Below are positions 7,649-15,807 of a stretch of 50,084 nucleotides of DNA, in pieces. How positions within the stretch are numbered: the stretch's first letter is position 1; the number at the start of each line of letters is the position of its first letter. Position numbers and translations under genes: made by a program. Source of the stretch: CAZAQS01 sp964486825 (GTDB lineage Bacteria; Chloroflexota; Anaerolineae; Anaerolineales; UBA4823); the NCBI GenBank assembly GCA_964486825.1, contig CAZAQS010000007.1, positions 1 to 50,084 of the forward strand, read 5' to 3'. The notes under the pieces are model-generated. The model was not told the origin of the DNA. It searched no databases and saw nothing but the letters and a program-made list of their open reading frames with translations.

Positions 7649-8833
7649 ATGCCTGAGATACACATGAATAGCCGGAATATCGAACTGCCTGGGGATTTCC
7701 TTGACCGGAGACATTATCCAGAGCAAAGCGATTTTTGGTTGACCGAGCGCAATGGAGAGCTTATTCTCAACCCGCGTCGGCCAGATTTACGCAAGCTTTA
7801 TCTTGAGCCCACCACGGCCTGCAACCTCTGCTGCCGGACCTGCATAAGAAATAGCTGGGGCATTCCCTCACAGGAAATGTCGGCGATCACCTTCCAACGA
7901 ATTGTAGAAAGCTTCCCAAATCTGCCTCTCTTGAAACAGGTCGTATTCTCCGGTTTTGGAGAACCTCTCACCCACCCTGCTCTGATAGGCATGATAGAAA
8001 CTGTTCGCGATTACGGTCTTGGGGTAATTCTGGCAACCAACGGATTATTGCTTGACAGGCATGTTTCAGCAGAACTTATCCGTTTAGGAGTGGAGCGGGT
8101 AAATGTTTCTGTCGATGGCGCAAACCCAAAGACTTACCATGACATTCGGGGAGCACGTCTCCAGCAAGTCACCGAGAATGTTCAAGTATTTAACGAACTA
8201 AAACACCAACTTCGCAGCTTACGCCCAAGCCTTGGCATCGAATTCGTGGCTATGCGAAGCAATGTCTCTGAAATTAATGACCTCGTCAAGTTGGGAGCTC
8301 AGTGGAATGTCTCTCACCTGCTGGTCAGCAATGTCCTCCCATATACGGACGAGATGAGATCAGAAGTGTTGTACAGCTACAATCCTATCGAGCCCTATAA
8401 AACTAGCGGCTGGCCTCTGAAGTTAGATGCCTGGCTTTTGTGGGCTACTGAAGATTTGCCCCGCATGCACTGGGGGGCAGTCCGCCGATGCCGGTTTATT
8501 GCGGATCACGGCGTTGTGGTCGGGTGGGATGGCTCGGTTGCCCCATGCTACCCCCTCTCTCATGACTATTCCTACTTCACCGTAGATGGTCGCAAAAAGA
8601 TGGTCTCCCGTTATTCCTTAGGGAACCTGAACGACCAGTCATTGGTTGATATCTGGATGTCAGAGGAATACTCCCTCTTCCGGAGCGACGTGAAGGCTTA
8701 CCACTTCCCCTCTTGTCCCGATTGTGACCTGCGAGACACTTGCGACCTGCGAGAGCAAAATGAAGGCTGCTGGGGATGGAACCCTTCTTGCGCCGACTGT
8801 CTTTGGTCACAAGACATCATCCGCTGCCCATAA
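7649..8833 (+). CDS. Radical SAM protein, probable tungsten-oxidoreductase maturase
   Basis: A 394-residue radical SAM enzyme. The SAM-cluster cysteines are Cys58, Cys62 and Cys65 (TTACNLCCRTC). The GGE-like motif is SGFGEPLTHP, and NVSVDGANPKTYHDIRG follows in the core barrel. The C-terminal part has many Cys residues (CPDCDLRDTCDLR, then CWGW, CADC and a final IIRCP), as in SPASM/twitch extensions that hold auxiliary Fe-S clusters. It resembles the maturases known to sit beside tungsten aldehyde oxidoreductases together with a MoaD/ThiS protein. The start at ATG 7649 has no clear ribosome site; ATG 7664 is an alternative, and the assembly gap 35 bases upstream may hide the true leader. Confidence 0.88.
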   Translation: MPEIHMNSRNIELPGDFLDRRHYPEQSDFWLTERNGELILNPRRPDLRKLYLEPTTACNLCCRTCIRNSWGIPSQEMSAITFQRIVESFPNLPLLKQVVFSGFGEPLTHPALIGMIETVRDYGLGVILATNGLLLDRHVSAELIRLGVERVNVSVDGANPKTYHDIRGARLQQVTENVQVFNELKHQLRSLRPSLGIEFVAMRSNVSEINDLVKLGAQWNVSHLLVSNVLPYTDEMRSEVLYSYNPIEPYKTSGWPLKLDAWLLWATEDLPRMHWGAVRRCRFIADHGVVVGWDGSVAPCYPLSHDYSYFTVDGRKKMVSRYSLGNLNDQSLVDIWMSEEYSLFRSDVKAYHFPSCPDCDLRDTCDLREQNEGCWGWNPSCADCLWSQDIIRCP

Positions 8834-8844
8834 GGACTTATTTT

Positions 8845-9459
8845 ATGATTATTCAGCTGAAATTGTACGGAACCTTACGGCGCTTGAGCCCGGGGGGGAA
8901 AGCTGGCGCTCCGATAGACATCGATTTGCCCGAAGGAGCTACGATCCAGGATCTAATCGATCTCCTGGAAATACCGGAAGAAGAAACAAAAGTTGCTTTC
9001 GTGAATAACCTGGTATGTGACAAGGATTATCGTTTGGAACCGGGTGATAAAGTCGGTTTATTCCCGCCGGTTGGGGGTGGCTCAGATGAAAAAGCCACGG
9101 TTGAAGTCTTGCTGTATGGGCAACTTGCATCTTTCGGAGGTAAGCAGAAACAGTATGGGCACTCCCACCTTTACCTGGACCTACCGACCGGCAGCACAGT
9201 AAAAGATTTGCTGGCATTCTTGCAAATGCCATCAGAAGCCAGAGGGGTAACCATCATCAATAGCCAGCTAAGTGCGATGCCTGGTTTGCAGGCGGACCTG
9301 GAAATCCAGCTCAAACCAGGGGACAGGATCGCTTTTTTCCACCCATTAACCATGTGGCCCTACCAATACCGTTCTGGCATACCGATGACACCGGAGCTCA
9401 CCGCTGCCATGCATGCTGATCAGGACAAAGGCCTCCATCACTCGTATAAGAAAGCATGA
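8845..9459 (+). CDS. Tandem MoaD/ThiS-like double ubiquitin-fold protein
   Basis: A 204-residue protein made of two MoaD/ThiS-type beta-grasp domains. Domain 1 (about 1-79) runs from IIQLKLYGTLRRL to LEPGDKVGLFPPVGGG. Domain 2 (about 84-172) runs from ATVEVLLYGQLASF to LKPGDRIAFFHPLTM. The two align along their length. MoaD proteins carry sulfur on a C-terminal Gly-Gly thiocarboxylate for molybdopterin synthesis; here the GGG (77-79) is internal and domain 2 lacks Gly-Gly. Either a protease exposes GGG, or the protein has a structural or chaperone role. ATG 8845 is chosen because AAGGA (8832-8836) lies 8 bases ahead, overlapping the stop of the radical SAM gene. It forms a cofactor module with that gene and the oxidoreductase. 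Confidence 0.85.
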   Translation: MIIQLKLYGTLRRLSPGGKAGAPIDIDLPEGATIQDLIDLLEIPEEETKVAFVNNLVCDKDYRLEPGDKVGLFPPVGGGSDEKATVEVLLYGQLASFGGKQKQYGHSHLYLDLPTGSTVKDLLAFLQMPSEARGVTIINSQLSAMPGLQADLEIQLKPGDRIAFFHPLTMWPYQYRSGIPMTPELTAAMHADQDKGLHHSYKKA

Positions 9460-9532
9460 TAAACCTGATTTGATTTTTTGATCTTATCGTAAAAGTTTAG
9501 GGTAACAAATAGCCGATGTGCAGCTGAATCAG

Positions 9533-10108
9533 TTACGAGTTCTCTTCCATGAACTCTTTCAATCGAGCTAATGCCTGAGCCCAATAGTCCTTCATTTCTT
9601 CGGCCTGCTTGGGTGTATCCAGCTTGCTGTGCTGGACGGTGACCTGGCCCTTGCTGGATCCTTTTGGATAGAAGGCTACCTCTACGCTCCCAGGTGGTTC
9701 TTTCCAGGTTAGACGCAACGACTTATCTGTACGGGCAGAACGAATATCGAAAGCGACATCTCCCAGCCACTCCGTGCGAAGTTCTGCATCTTGCCAGGCT
9801 GTAAAAAGGGTAGAGACAGGTACTCTTATCGTCTTACTCCTGCTAATCTGGTAGCCATCCTGTACCTCATGGACCTTCCTAAGACCCCGCTCCTGCTCAT
9901 AAGCGACGGTCACATGCTGTTGCCACCATGGCGGTATGGCATGGTTCTCGTTTAGATAAGCCACAATACCCTTATGGTCCATATCCTGCGCTCCACTTTG
10001 ATCCAGGATATCGAACCACTCTTGCCAGGATTTACCGGTTCTCCTGAGCACAGCTGCATCGCTCGTGCTGTCCCTGGCCTTTCTCCCCTTTTCGTCTACA
10101 TCTGCCAT
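9533..10108 (-). CDS. DUF4287-like plus SRPBCC two-domain protein
   Basis: A 191-residue cytoplasmic protein. Residues about 22-90 (TGKSWQEWFDILDQ, then IPPWWQQHVTVAYEQERGLR) look like the DUF4287 domain. Residues about 90-190 form an SRPBCC/AHSA1-type domain (SRSKTIRVPVSTLFTAWQD, then LRLTWKEPPGSVEVAFYPKG). This combination occurs in uncharacterised bacterial proteins and no ligand is assigned. The start ATG (10108) has AGGAG in front; the TTG two codons earlier is rejected. It lies tail-to-tail with the MoaD-like gene. The inverted repeat at 10154-10207 separates it from the ferritin gene behind it on the same strand. Confidence 0.78.
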   Translation of the reverse strand: MADVDEKGRKARDSTSDAAVLRRTGKSWQEWFDILDQSGAQDMDHKGIVAYLNENHAIPPWWQQHVTVAYEQERGLRKVHEVQDGYQISRSKTIRVPVSTLFTAWQDAELRTEWLGDVAFDIRSARTDKSLRLTWKEPPGSVEVAFYPKGSSKGQVTVQHSKLDTPKQAEEMKDYWAQALARLKEFMEENS

Positions 10109-10153
10109 AATCAACTCCTTACCCTATCTACCTGCCGCCCTCCCCTGACAAGA

Positions 10154-10207
10154 AAGCTCTTCGGAGGTTGGCCTATTATAAACACATAAACAACCTCCCA
10201 AGAGCTT
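10154..10207 (-). terminator. Inverted repeat, probable terminator of the bacterioferritin gene
   Basis: Arms 10154-10170 and 10191-10207 pair over 17 bp with one mismatch, around a 20-base AT-rich loop. It lies 33 bases beyond the ferritin stop codon on the minus strand. No long T-run follows, so it could instead protect the 3' end or bind a protein. Confidence 0.5.
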
Positions 10208-10239
10208 CAATTAAATTAAAAACCATCTAATTTATAAAC

Positions 10240-10740
10240 TTATTCTGCAACAACAGTTCCAGATGAGAGATTCTGGCTTCTTGGAAGCGACTGGAGAGCC
10301 AGGTAACTTTCTCCGAACTGCTGCACTTTATCCAATTCGTGGTCAAACTGAGCGTAGTGAGCCTCTTCTTCGGCTACCAATTGCTCGAAGATCTTCCTGG
10401 AAACGGAATCATTATTTGCGGAGCATTCATTCGCCCACTGGTTATAGTAGCGGGCGCTATTTTCCTCCATCATCCGGCTCATTTCGAGCATACCTGCGAC
10501 ATCCTGCGTGAGAGTCACCTCTGCTGACGCTTTCATCATCACTTCCCCCTTCAAGAAGAGAATCCTTTCAGCCAAAAGCTCAATATGGGTCATCTCTTGG
10601 ATTGCAGTGCGCCTGAAGAGAGCTGACAGGAGATCATATCCTTGGTCGTCTAGATGAAAATGAAAGTACATATATTGGTGAACAGCTGCTAGTTCATCCG
10701 CAACCGCTTTATTCAGAATATCGATGCTTTTTTCATGCAT
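10240..10740 (-). CDS. bfr: Bacterioferritin-like diiron iron-storage protein
   Basis: A 166-residue four-helix-bundle ferritin. Ferroxidase ligands are visible: the Glu of ADELAAVHQY in helix A, Glu and His in QEMTHIELLAERILFLKG (helix B), a Glu in helix C (MMEENSARYYNQW) and EEEAHYAQ (helix D). The Met in the EMTH motif matches the heme-axial Met52 position of bacterioferritin, so heme binding between subunits is likely. It oxidises Fe(II) and stores it as mineral in a 24-subunit cage. AGGAG precedes the ATG. It appears to be a single-gene unit with a hairpin downstream. Dps is ruled out by the helix B motif and the length. Confidence 0.88.
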   Translation of the reverse strand: MHEKSIDILNKAVADELAAVHQYMYFHFHLDDQGYDLLSALFRRTAIQEMTHIELLAERILFLKGEVMMKASAEVTLTQDVAGMLEMSRMMEENSARYYNQWANECSANNDSVSRKIFEQLVAEEEAHYAQFDHELDKVQQFGESYLALQSLPRSQNLSSGTVVAE

Positions 10741-10837
10741 GAATTTGTCTCCTCGGTCCTGGTGTGGGGGGGTGAATTAATTATAACCGTAGTTCCTGTT
10801 GTCCAAGCTGGTTACCTCGGGAAAAGGATGCAATTTC

Positions 10838-12241
10838 CTATTGCTTTGCAGATTCATACAGGTAAACTCGTAGAGTAAATACCCGAGCTTGAAGATGAAC
10901 GTCAAACACCCCAACTAGAGTTGCATTTTCTCGAATCCACCTATGTACTCGCGGCCATTTCTCATCCACATTGAAATCTTCCACAAACCAAATACGCTTA
11001 TTAGAATTGACCAAAGAATCAAGATCAATTTTTGCCATGCTAATCGTTGTTTCGCCAAGATAATAATCACCTATAGCAGGATTCGCAGAAACCACCAGGT
11101 CGCCCGGTTGTTTATTTTGTTTGACAAAATTAAGGGCAGATTTCCAATCATCTCGGTTGCCATTTTGATAGCGAAAATAGAGCATATCTTCGCTAAGAGG
11201 CGAGAGGATCAATATTGCCACTACACCTAAACTAAACAGCTTACCATATCCACTTACGTTTTCCAGTAGTTCTTTTACAGCCACTGCCCCCAAGATCAGC
11301 CAGCTTGTCAGTGTTATAAACATATACCTGTTGGCTGTGTACATAAAGGTAGAAATAATCGTAATCACGACAATAGGCAATATGGCATTTAAAGACAGAA
11401 GCAATCCCACCCTTTTCTTTTTTATAACCTGGTAAGCAGCACCGACTGATCCAATGCATATTACTGGCAGACCAATATAATACACAACTCCTGCCAATAC
11501 CCAAAATGGGTTGTTGTTGATCCAATTCGCATTGAATCCGGTCATGCTGGTAAAGAAGCTTGGTGCAATTAATACAACTGAAATAAGTCCGGGGATCAGA
11601 AGCAACAGTAGATTCTTGATATTTAAACCTTTCGGCCGACCAAAATATGGTGATAAAAGAAAGATTAAATACAAACCTATTACGATCACGATCAGGCCAG
11701 ACGTAAACCTTTCAACGATTGCCATTCCCATCAACACCATAGAGATTATTAAATAAACAGGATTATCTTCTTCGATAGCCATATAAAATATCAATAACGC
11801 TAAAGTATAAAACAGCAACAGAATTGTATAGAAGCGAGCGCTTTGCGACCAATATATATGCCAGGGAGAGATCGCTAACAAGAATAAAGATAAAAGCGCA
11901 ATATCTTTACCATAAATTTTTCTGATAGGAAAATATAAAATTGGTATTGTGATAATACCAATCACAGCAGGCATTATTCGAGCATTCCACTCATTAATTT
12001 CAAAATTTGAAAGCATGAGGTAATTCAATAAACGAAAAGGCGTTCGCCCTAATAAGTCATAATCCCAGAAGATCACCGCATCTCTAACGGTATTTAACTC
12101 ATCCCACCAAAAACTCCATGTACCAAGGTGGTAGAACCGGAACAAAGATGCTAGTAATGTAATCAAAGCAAGCAGGATAAATTCTATGCTCGGATTGTTA
12201 TTATAGAATCGAACAATCCTGTGATATCGTTGGGCGAACAT
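10838..12241 (-). CDS. Polytopic membrane glycosyltransferase (GT39/ArnT-PMT-like)
   Basis: A 467-residue protein with about ten membrane helices. After the first helix comes the loop signature FYHLGTWSFWWDELNT, where the acidic Asp-Glu pair matches the catalytic region of GT-C glycosyltransferases (PMT/ArnT type) that use polyprenyl-phosphate sugars. A second family-like motif is SPWHIYWSQSARFYT. The C-terminal 110 residues are soluble (DDWKSALNFVKQNKQPGDLVV). It probably transfers a sugar to a lipid or protein on the outer face of the membrane; the donor and acceptor are unknown. It is AT-rich compared with its neighbours, which may reflect its membrane codons or transfer. AAGGGAAG precedes the ATG. 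Confidence 0.8.
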   Translation of the reverse strand: MFAQRYHRIVRFYNNNPSIEFILLALITLLASLFRFYHLGTWSFWWDELNTVRDAVIFWDYDLLGRTPFRLLNYLMLSNFEINEWNARIMPAVIGIITIPILYFPIRKIYGKDIALLSLFLLAISPWHIYWSQSARFYTILLLFYTLALLIFYMAIEEDNPVYLIISMVLMGMAIVERFTSGLIVIVIGLYLIFLLSPYFGRPKGLNIKNLLLLLIPGLISVVLIAPSFFTSMTGFNANWINNNPFWVLAGVVYYIGLPVICIGSVGAAYQVIKKKRVGLLLSLNAILPIVVITIISTFMYTANRYMFITLTSWLILGAVAVKELLENVSGYGKLFSLGVVAILILSPLSEDMLYFRYQNGNRDDWKSALNFVKQNKQPGDLVVSANPAIGDYYLGETTISMAKIDLDSLVNSNKRIWFVEDFNVDEKWPRVHRWIRENATLVGVFDVHLQARVFTLRVYLYESAKQ

Positions 12242-12634
12242 ATTGCTTCCCTTTCGCGAATTAATTACAGTTGAGCGAATTATCTGACAAGTGACCTCCC
12301 CCCAGTATCTTACGGAGGTTTGCTGAACGCATTTGGGCCCGGCTTATATAATGAATTGTACATCAATAGTTCTTTAATTACGAACTAACCCAAGCTTCTT
12401 TTATGTGTAGCTCAATATAGCCTATGTATCTATATGTCATCCATCCAATTGAGTTTTCCCTGACCCCCTATAGTTACAGCGATACAAGTACGATTTAGAA
12501 TCTCATTAGAATATTCCTGAATAATTTAATATTGCTTTATTTGGTCACATTCGTCTTGTATAATTGAAAGTAGTACATAAGGTGCTTAGTTTCTGGATAC
12601 TCACCTTTTGGATGGGGGAGAGGAGGTGTAGACA
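12242..12634. other. Divergent intergenic region, no gene seen
   Basis: An AT-rich spacer of 393 bases lies between two divergent membrane-protein genes. The only motif noted is TATAAT at 12559-12564, 71 bases before the plus-strand start, with a poor -35 (TTTATT, 17-base spacing). Nothing else was recognised. Confidence 0.5.
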
Positions 12635-13483
12635 ATGCAAATTGAACAAGCCAAAGAGAATATTATCGCCAATGATCAAGTCTACAAGGAAACTCGCTGG
12701 GTTTCTGCCATAATTATTCCGTTTTTACTCGTTGCATTTTATATTTTGTACCTGTATCCCGATAAATCGAACGAGCTTTTCGCTTGGGCAGTCTTGCCAC
12801 GTATGACTGCCATGCTCCTGGCCTCCGGCTATATTGCCGGGGCATATTTCTTCAGCCGGGCTGCCATGACCTCACAATGGCATTGGATCGAACGGGGATT
12901 TCTGCCTGTAATTGTTTTCGGCATCCTGATGGCTTTGGCAACCATCCTTCACTCTGATGCTTTCAATAACAACCACCTGGCTTTCCTGGCCTGGTCGGTG
13001 CTCAACTTAACCACCCCAATCCTTGTGTATGCTGCCTGGGCGCAGAATCGCGTCGCTGACCCTGGTCGAATGGACAAAGAAGATATCTTGATCCCAGACA
13101 AGTTGAGGATGATTTTTGCAGTAATTGGTCTCCTGGCCCTCGTTATCAGCTCCATGCTCTTCTTGCATCCCGAGTTGATGGCGGGAATCTGGCCCTGGCT
13201 AATTACCCCCTTGACTGCCCGTGTGATCGCCGGATTGTTCACCCTTCCAGGTATTTTATGGCTGGCTATCGCTCATGAACCGCGTTGGTCAGCCGCACGT
13301 ATACCTCTCCAGACTCATATCGTGTCGCTGGTCTTTGTTGTCATGGCAATAATTTTCGCATGGCATGATTTGGATAAAGCTCGTCCGGCCACCTGGGCCT
13401 TCATGTTATTTACGGTGTTCCTTTTCTTTGCAATACCCCTGGTCTACCAATTCATGGAAAAGAAGCGTCGCATGGATGAATAA
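12635..13483 (+). CDS. Integral membrane protein of unknown function
   Basis: A 282-residue protein with about eight predicted membrane helices, starting near residue 25 (WVSAIIIPFLLVAFYILYLY) and ending near 270 (AFMLFTVFLFFAIPLVYQF). A charged stretch (RVADPGRMDKEDILIPDKL) near residue 145 forms the largest loop. A pair of aromatic-rich loops (SQWHWIERGF, GIWPWLITP) are the only notable features. No catalytic motif or known transporter signature was recognised. A strong ribosome site, GGAGGTG, is about 7 bases before the ATG, so the gene is real. It has no operon partner: the gene upstream is divergent and the next is convergent. Confidence 0.75.
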   Translation: MQIEQAKENIIANDQVYKETRWVSAIIIPFLLVAFYILYLYPDKSNELFAWAVLPRMTAMLLASGYIAGAYFFSRAAMTSQWHWIERGFLPVIVFGILMALATILHSDAFNNNHLAFLAWSVLNLTTPILVYAAWAQNRVADPGRMDKEDILIPDKLRMIFAVIGLLALVISSMLFLHPELMAGIWPWLITPLTARVIAGLFTLPGILWLAIAHEPRWSAARIPLQTHIVSLVFVVMAIIFAWHDLDKARPATWAFMLFTVFLFFAIPLVYQFMEKKRRMDE

Positions 13484-13627
13484 CCGGATCAAATGGAGGC
13501 CTTTGCCGAGGAACCCTCACAGACCAACAAGGTTGTTGCGGGAAATGGTTTGGATTCGAGCATAAAATAAGCCACGATCAATCGGTCTCTTCTATCAAAG
13601 CAGAAATATTTCGGAGACATACTTTTC

Positions 13628-14602
13628 CTAAGGCTGGGGGAATACTTCATGATGCGTCAGTAGGGAAAGCAGTTGATCCAGTTGAGGTTTAGCGGAAGTT
13701 CCAAATCGCATACATTGCTCGAATTCAACCCCTCGAACCCTGAAGACCATGGACAGGTGGATGCCTCCTTGCTTCTCATCCAAAACTACCCGATTAAATG
13801 AATGGCGTGACATATAACGCGCAATTACCCCATAATGTCCTTCAGCACCCACCAGATCTTCTTCAGCCACCAACACCTGTCCATCCGTTAACACGAGGGC
13901 AGCCGTGGGAGAAATTTGCCGTCTCAGGAATACCAGGCGATGTTCCCACAATCCTGGACGGTATACGACAGCCTGAATATCTTCTTGAGGTAGCAATAAT
14001 CGCACCGGTATGATATTCCGGAACTTATAGGGTAGATCATCCAGGTGATGAAGCCCTTGGGTGTATGGTATTGTATTCATTCCTCCTAACTGCACAAACA
14101 TACTGGACAGGCACTGCTGCAGTTCACGAAAAATATAATCACTGACAGTGTTGAAATAAACTCTGCGGGTCTCCAGGTTTCCATCACTTGCCCAACTCCA
14201 CTCGAACCAGGAGAAGAGCAAGACGGTTCCCAGTTGAAAAGTAATGAGATGGTCAAGAGGAGTGAAAGACACCTCTAGCCGGCGTCCTTCAATTATCGCT
14301 GCAGAAAGCAAGCGCCGGGTGGTCTGCAATAGGATAACCTCTGGTGTATGCTTCCAAATTGGGAATGATAACCATGATCGATCCCTGTATCCACGTAATA
14401 GCAAGCGTTGTCGGGGCAAGACCACCACACGTTGAGGGAATTCACCTTGTTCCAGGTAAGATGCCAGGGCTGTCCCTAAAGCCACACCCAGGTCTTCCAG
14501 GCGTGCGACACAGTAAGCGAAACCTCTCAGGCTTGGTTCCTGGCTGGCTCTGGCACGTATCTCTGCATCAAGGTCTCCAGGCAGTGCTTTCGTATTGGTC
14601 AT
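13628..14602 (-). CDS. Conserved hypothetical cytoplasmic protein
   Basis: A 324-residue soluble protein that I do not recognise. It has no signal peptide or membrane helix. Its middle is rich in aromatic strands (TFQLGTVLLFSWFEWSW), and residues about 215-315 look like a small beta-rich domain with a VLTDGQVLVAEEDL core, similar in feel to a PH-like fold. That is an impression, not an assignment. Codon use and length support a real gene, and there is no competing frame of comparable quality. Its ATG lies 70 bases from the strong nested hairpin at 14673-14725, which seems to separate it from the gene upstream on the same strand. Confidence 0.65.
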   Translation of the reverse strand: MTNTKALPGDLDAEIRARASQEPSLRGFAYCVARLEDLGVALGTALASYLEQGEFPQRVVVLPRQRLLLRGYRDRSWLSFPIWKHTPEVILLQTTRRLLSAAIIEGRRLEVSFTPLDHLITFQLGTVLLFSWFEWSWASDGNLETRRVYFNTVSDYIFRELQQCLSSMFVQLGGMNTIPYTQGLHHLDDLPYKFRNIIPVRLLLPQEDIQAVVYRPGLWEHRLVFLRRQISPTAALVLTDGQVLVAEEDLVGAEGHYGVIARYMSRHSFNRVVLDEKQGGIHLSMVFRVRGVEFEQCMRFGTSAKPQLDQLLSLLTHHEVFPQP

Positions 14603-14672
14603 TAGACCTCCAGATGATGACAGAAAAAAGTAATTCTATTTTATATCCAAGTGATTAGCTTGTATAGAAATA

Positions 14673-14725
14673 GAATGAACGGAATGATATCCCGGCTTCT
14701 GAGAAGCGTATCATTCCGTTCATTC
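14673..14725 (-). terminator. Long nested hairpin, probable terminator of the NTR/TIMP-like gene
   Basis: A perfect 17-bp outer stem (14673-14689 with 14709-14725) encloses a smaller GCTTC-TGA-GAAGC hairpin. It lies about 85 bases beyond the stop codon at 14811 on the minus strand and is followed on that strand by a T-rich stretch. Confidence 0.65.
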
Positions 14726-14810
14726 CCCTGTTATTGCTGCTTGTTTGAAGCTTTGAATGACACCGGGGTTGATGAAGCTCGCCTCACATGATCAATGAGG
14801 CCTGATCCAC

Positions 14811-15362
14811 TCAATCACGTCGAGGCTTTTTCAGGTAGATAGCTGCAAGCAGCACTAATCCAATCCCGACTGCCCCTGCCGCTAAAACCCATGGTATTGA
14901 AGTGGATGCTGGCTGAGCTACAGGTGCAGGGACTACTCCTTCCCCAAGCGCTGCCAGATCCTCACCAGCAGCGGACAAAGGCATGGTACGGGTGCACAAA
15001 CCAGTCGTCAACCCACTCTCACTGCTATGTGCATAAACCAGGTATTCTTGACCTGCAACAAAATCATACCCGCAGCTGGCGCTGTCACGAGCTGTTGAAA
15101 GAGCTATGGCGCCATCCTCCGCTCCTTTCCAAACCCTGGAAACCTCGAATACCACCTTTACTGGATCAGCGCTGCTCATGATGGGAGCTTCTTCTGCCTC
15201 AATGCGCGTGACCTTTCCAGAAAAAACGGCGTCCGAGGTTGCCATTGATTCAAGCGGCGGGCTGGGCGGGATACATGAGCAGGCATAAGCTTGTTGTGGG
15301 GTGGCTGCCATAAAGCCAACCAGGATAATCATAACAAGTGTGAATCTCGAAGCGTAAATCAT
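14811..15362 (-). CDS. Secreted NTR/TIMP-like domain protein with C-terminal membrane anchor
   Basis: A 183-residue protein with a signal peptide (residues 1-27, ending QQAYA), after which the mature chain begins CSC. A CxC N-terminus followed by SDAVFSGKVTRI, VVFEVSRVWKG, CGYDFVAGQEYLVYA and LCTRTMPL is the pattern of bacterial proteins with a netrin/TIMP-like fold. In animals TIMPs block metalloproteases through this CxC end, but the bacterial function is not established. After a Pro/Ala linker comes a single membrane helix (IPWVLAAGAVGIGLVLLAAIYL) and a basic tail (KKPRRD). It is thus surface-displayed and anchored at its C-terminus. It appears monocistronic. Confidence 0.75.
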   Translation of the reverse strand: MIYASRFTLVMIILVGFMAATPQQAYACSCIPPSPPLESMATSDAVFSGKVTRIEAEEAPIMSSADPVKVVFEVSRVWKGAEDGAIALSTARDSASCGYDFVAGQEYLVYAHSSESGLTTGLCTRTMPLSAAGEDLAALGEGVVPAPVAQPASTSIPWVLAAGAVGIGLVLLAAIYLKKPRRD

Positions 15363-15807
15363 AGGTGTTTCCTCCGTAATATTAAGTTTACCGGTACTCG
15401 AACGAACCTGAAATATCAGACCTTCTTATCACAGGTAATAGACGCTGAAATACCCGTTTTTGATCCCTATAATCCAATAGTTGCCTCATCCACAACAAGA
15501 ACCAATAAGCGCGCAGAGAGCCGGGTACGCCGCCCCCGGCTCTCTACAAGGAGGAGAAGAAGAAATCGCTCTTCGATCTTTATAATATCATTTCACGCAT
15601 ATTGCTGCTTGACTGCTAGCCTATGCTTACCCAACGGTTAACTTGCAAAATCTCTACTCCACCCTCTTGTATCTGTTCCACAAAATCATCTGCGGGGATG
15701 CCTAGTGGCCACCGGCTACACACCCGTATTTGTTTAATAAAACCATATATAATGTAATTGATTGGCAGGATTCACCGATAGCCCTGCCTTGATCGAGGAG
15801 TACTGGA
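15363..15807. other. Divergent intergenic region with one GC-rich hairpin
   Basis: A 445-base spacer between divergent genes. It contains an 11-bp perfect inverted repeat (15515-15525 with 15535-15545, AGAGAGCCGGG arm) and a TATAAT at 15748-15753, 55 bases before the histidine kinase gene, without a convincing -35. No credible coding sequence was found. Confidence 0.5.
15515..15545. repeat. GC-rich perfect inverted repeat
   Basis: An 11-bp stem with a 9-base loop lies in the divergent intergenic region. There is no T-run on either side, and it is about 150 bases from the nearest start codon, so a protein-binding site or RNA hairpin are equally possible. Confidence 0.5.

Noticed and set aside
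15291..15641. Open frame of 116 codons in the divergent intergenic region
   Set aside because: No ribosome site, Arg-rich random-looking translation, and the GC-rich hairpin lies inside it.
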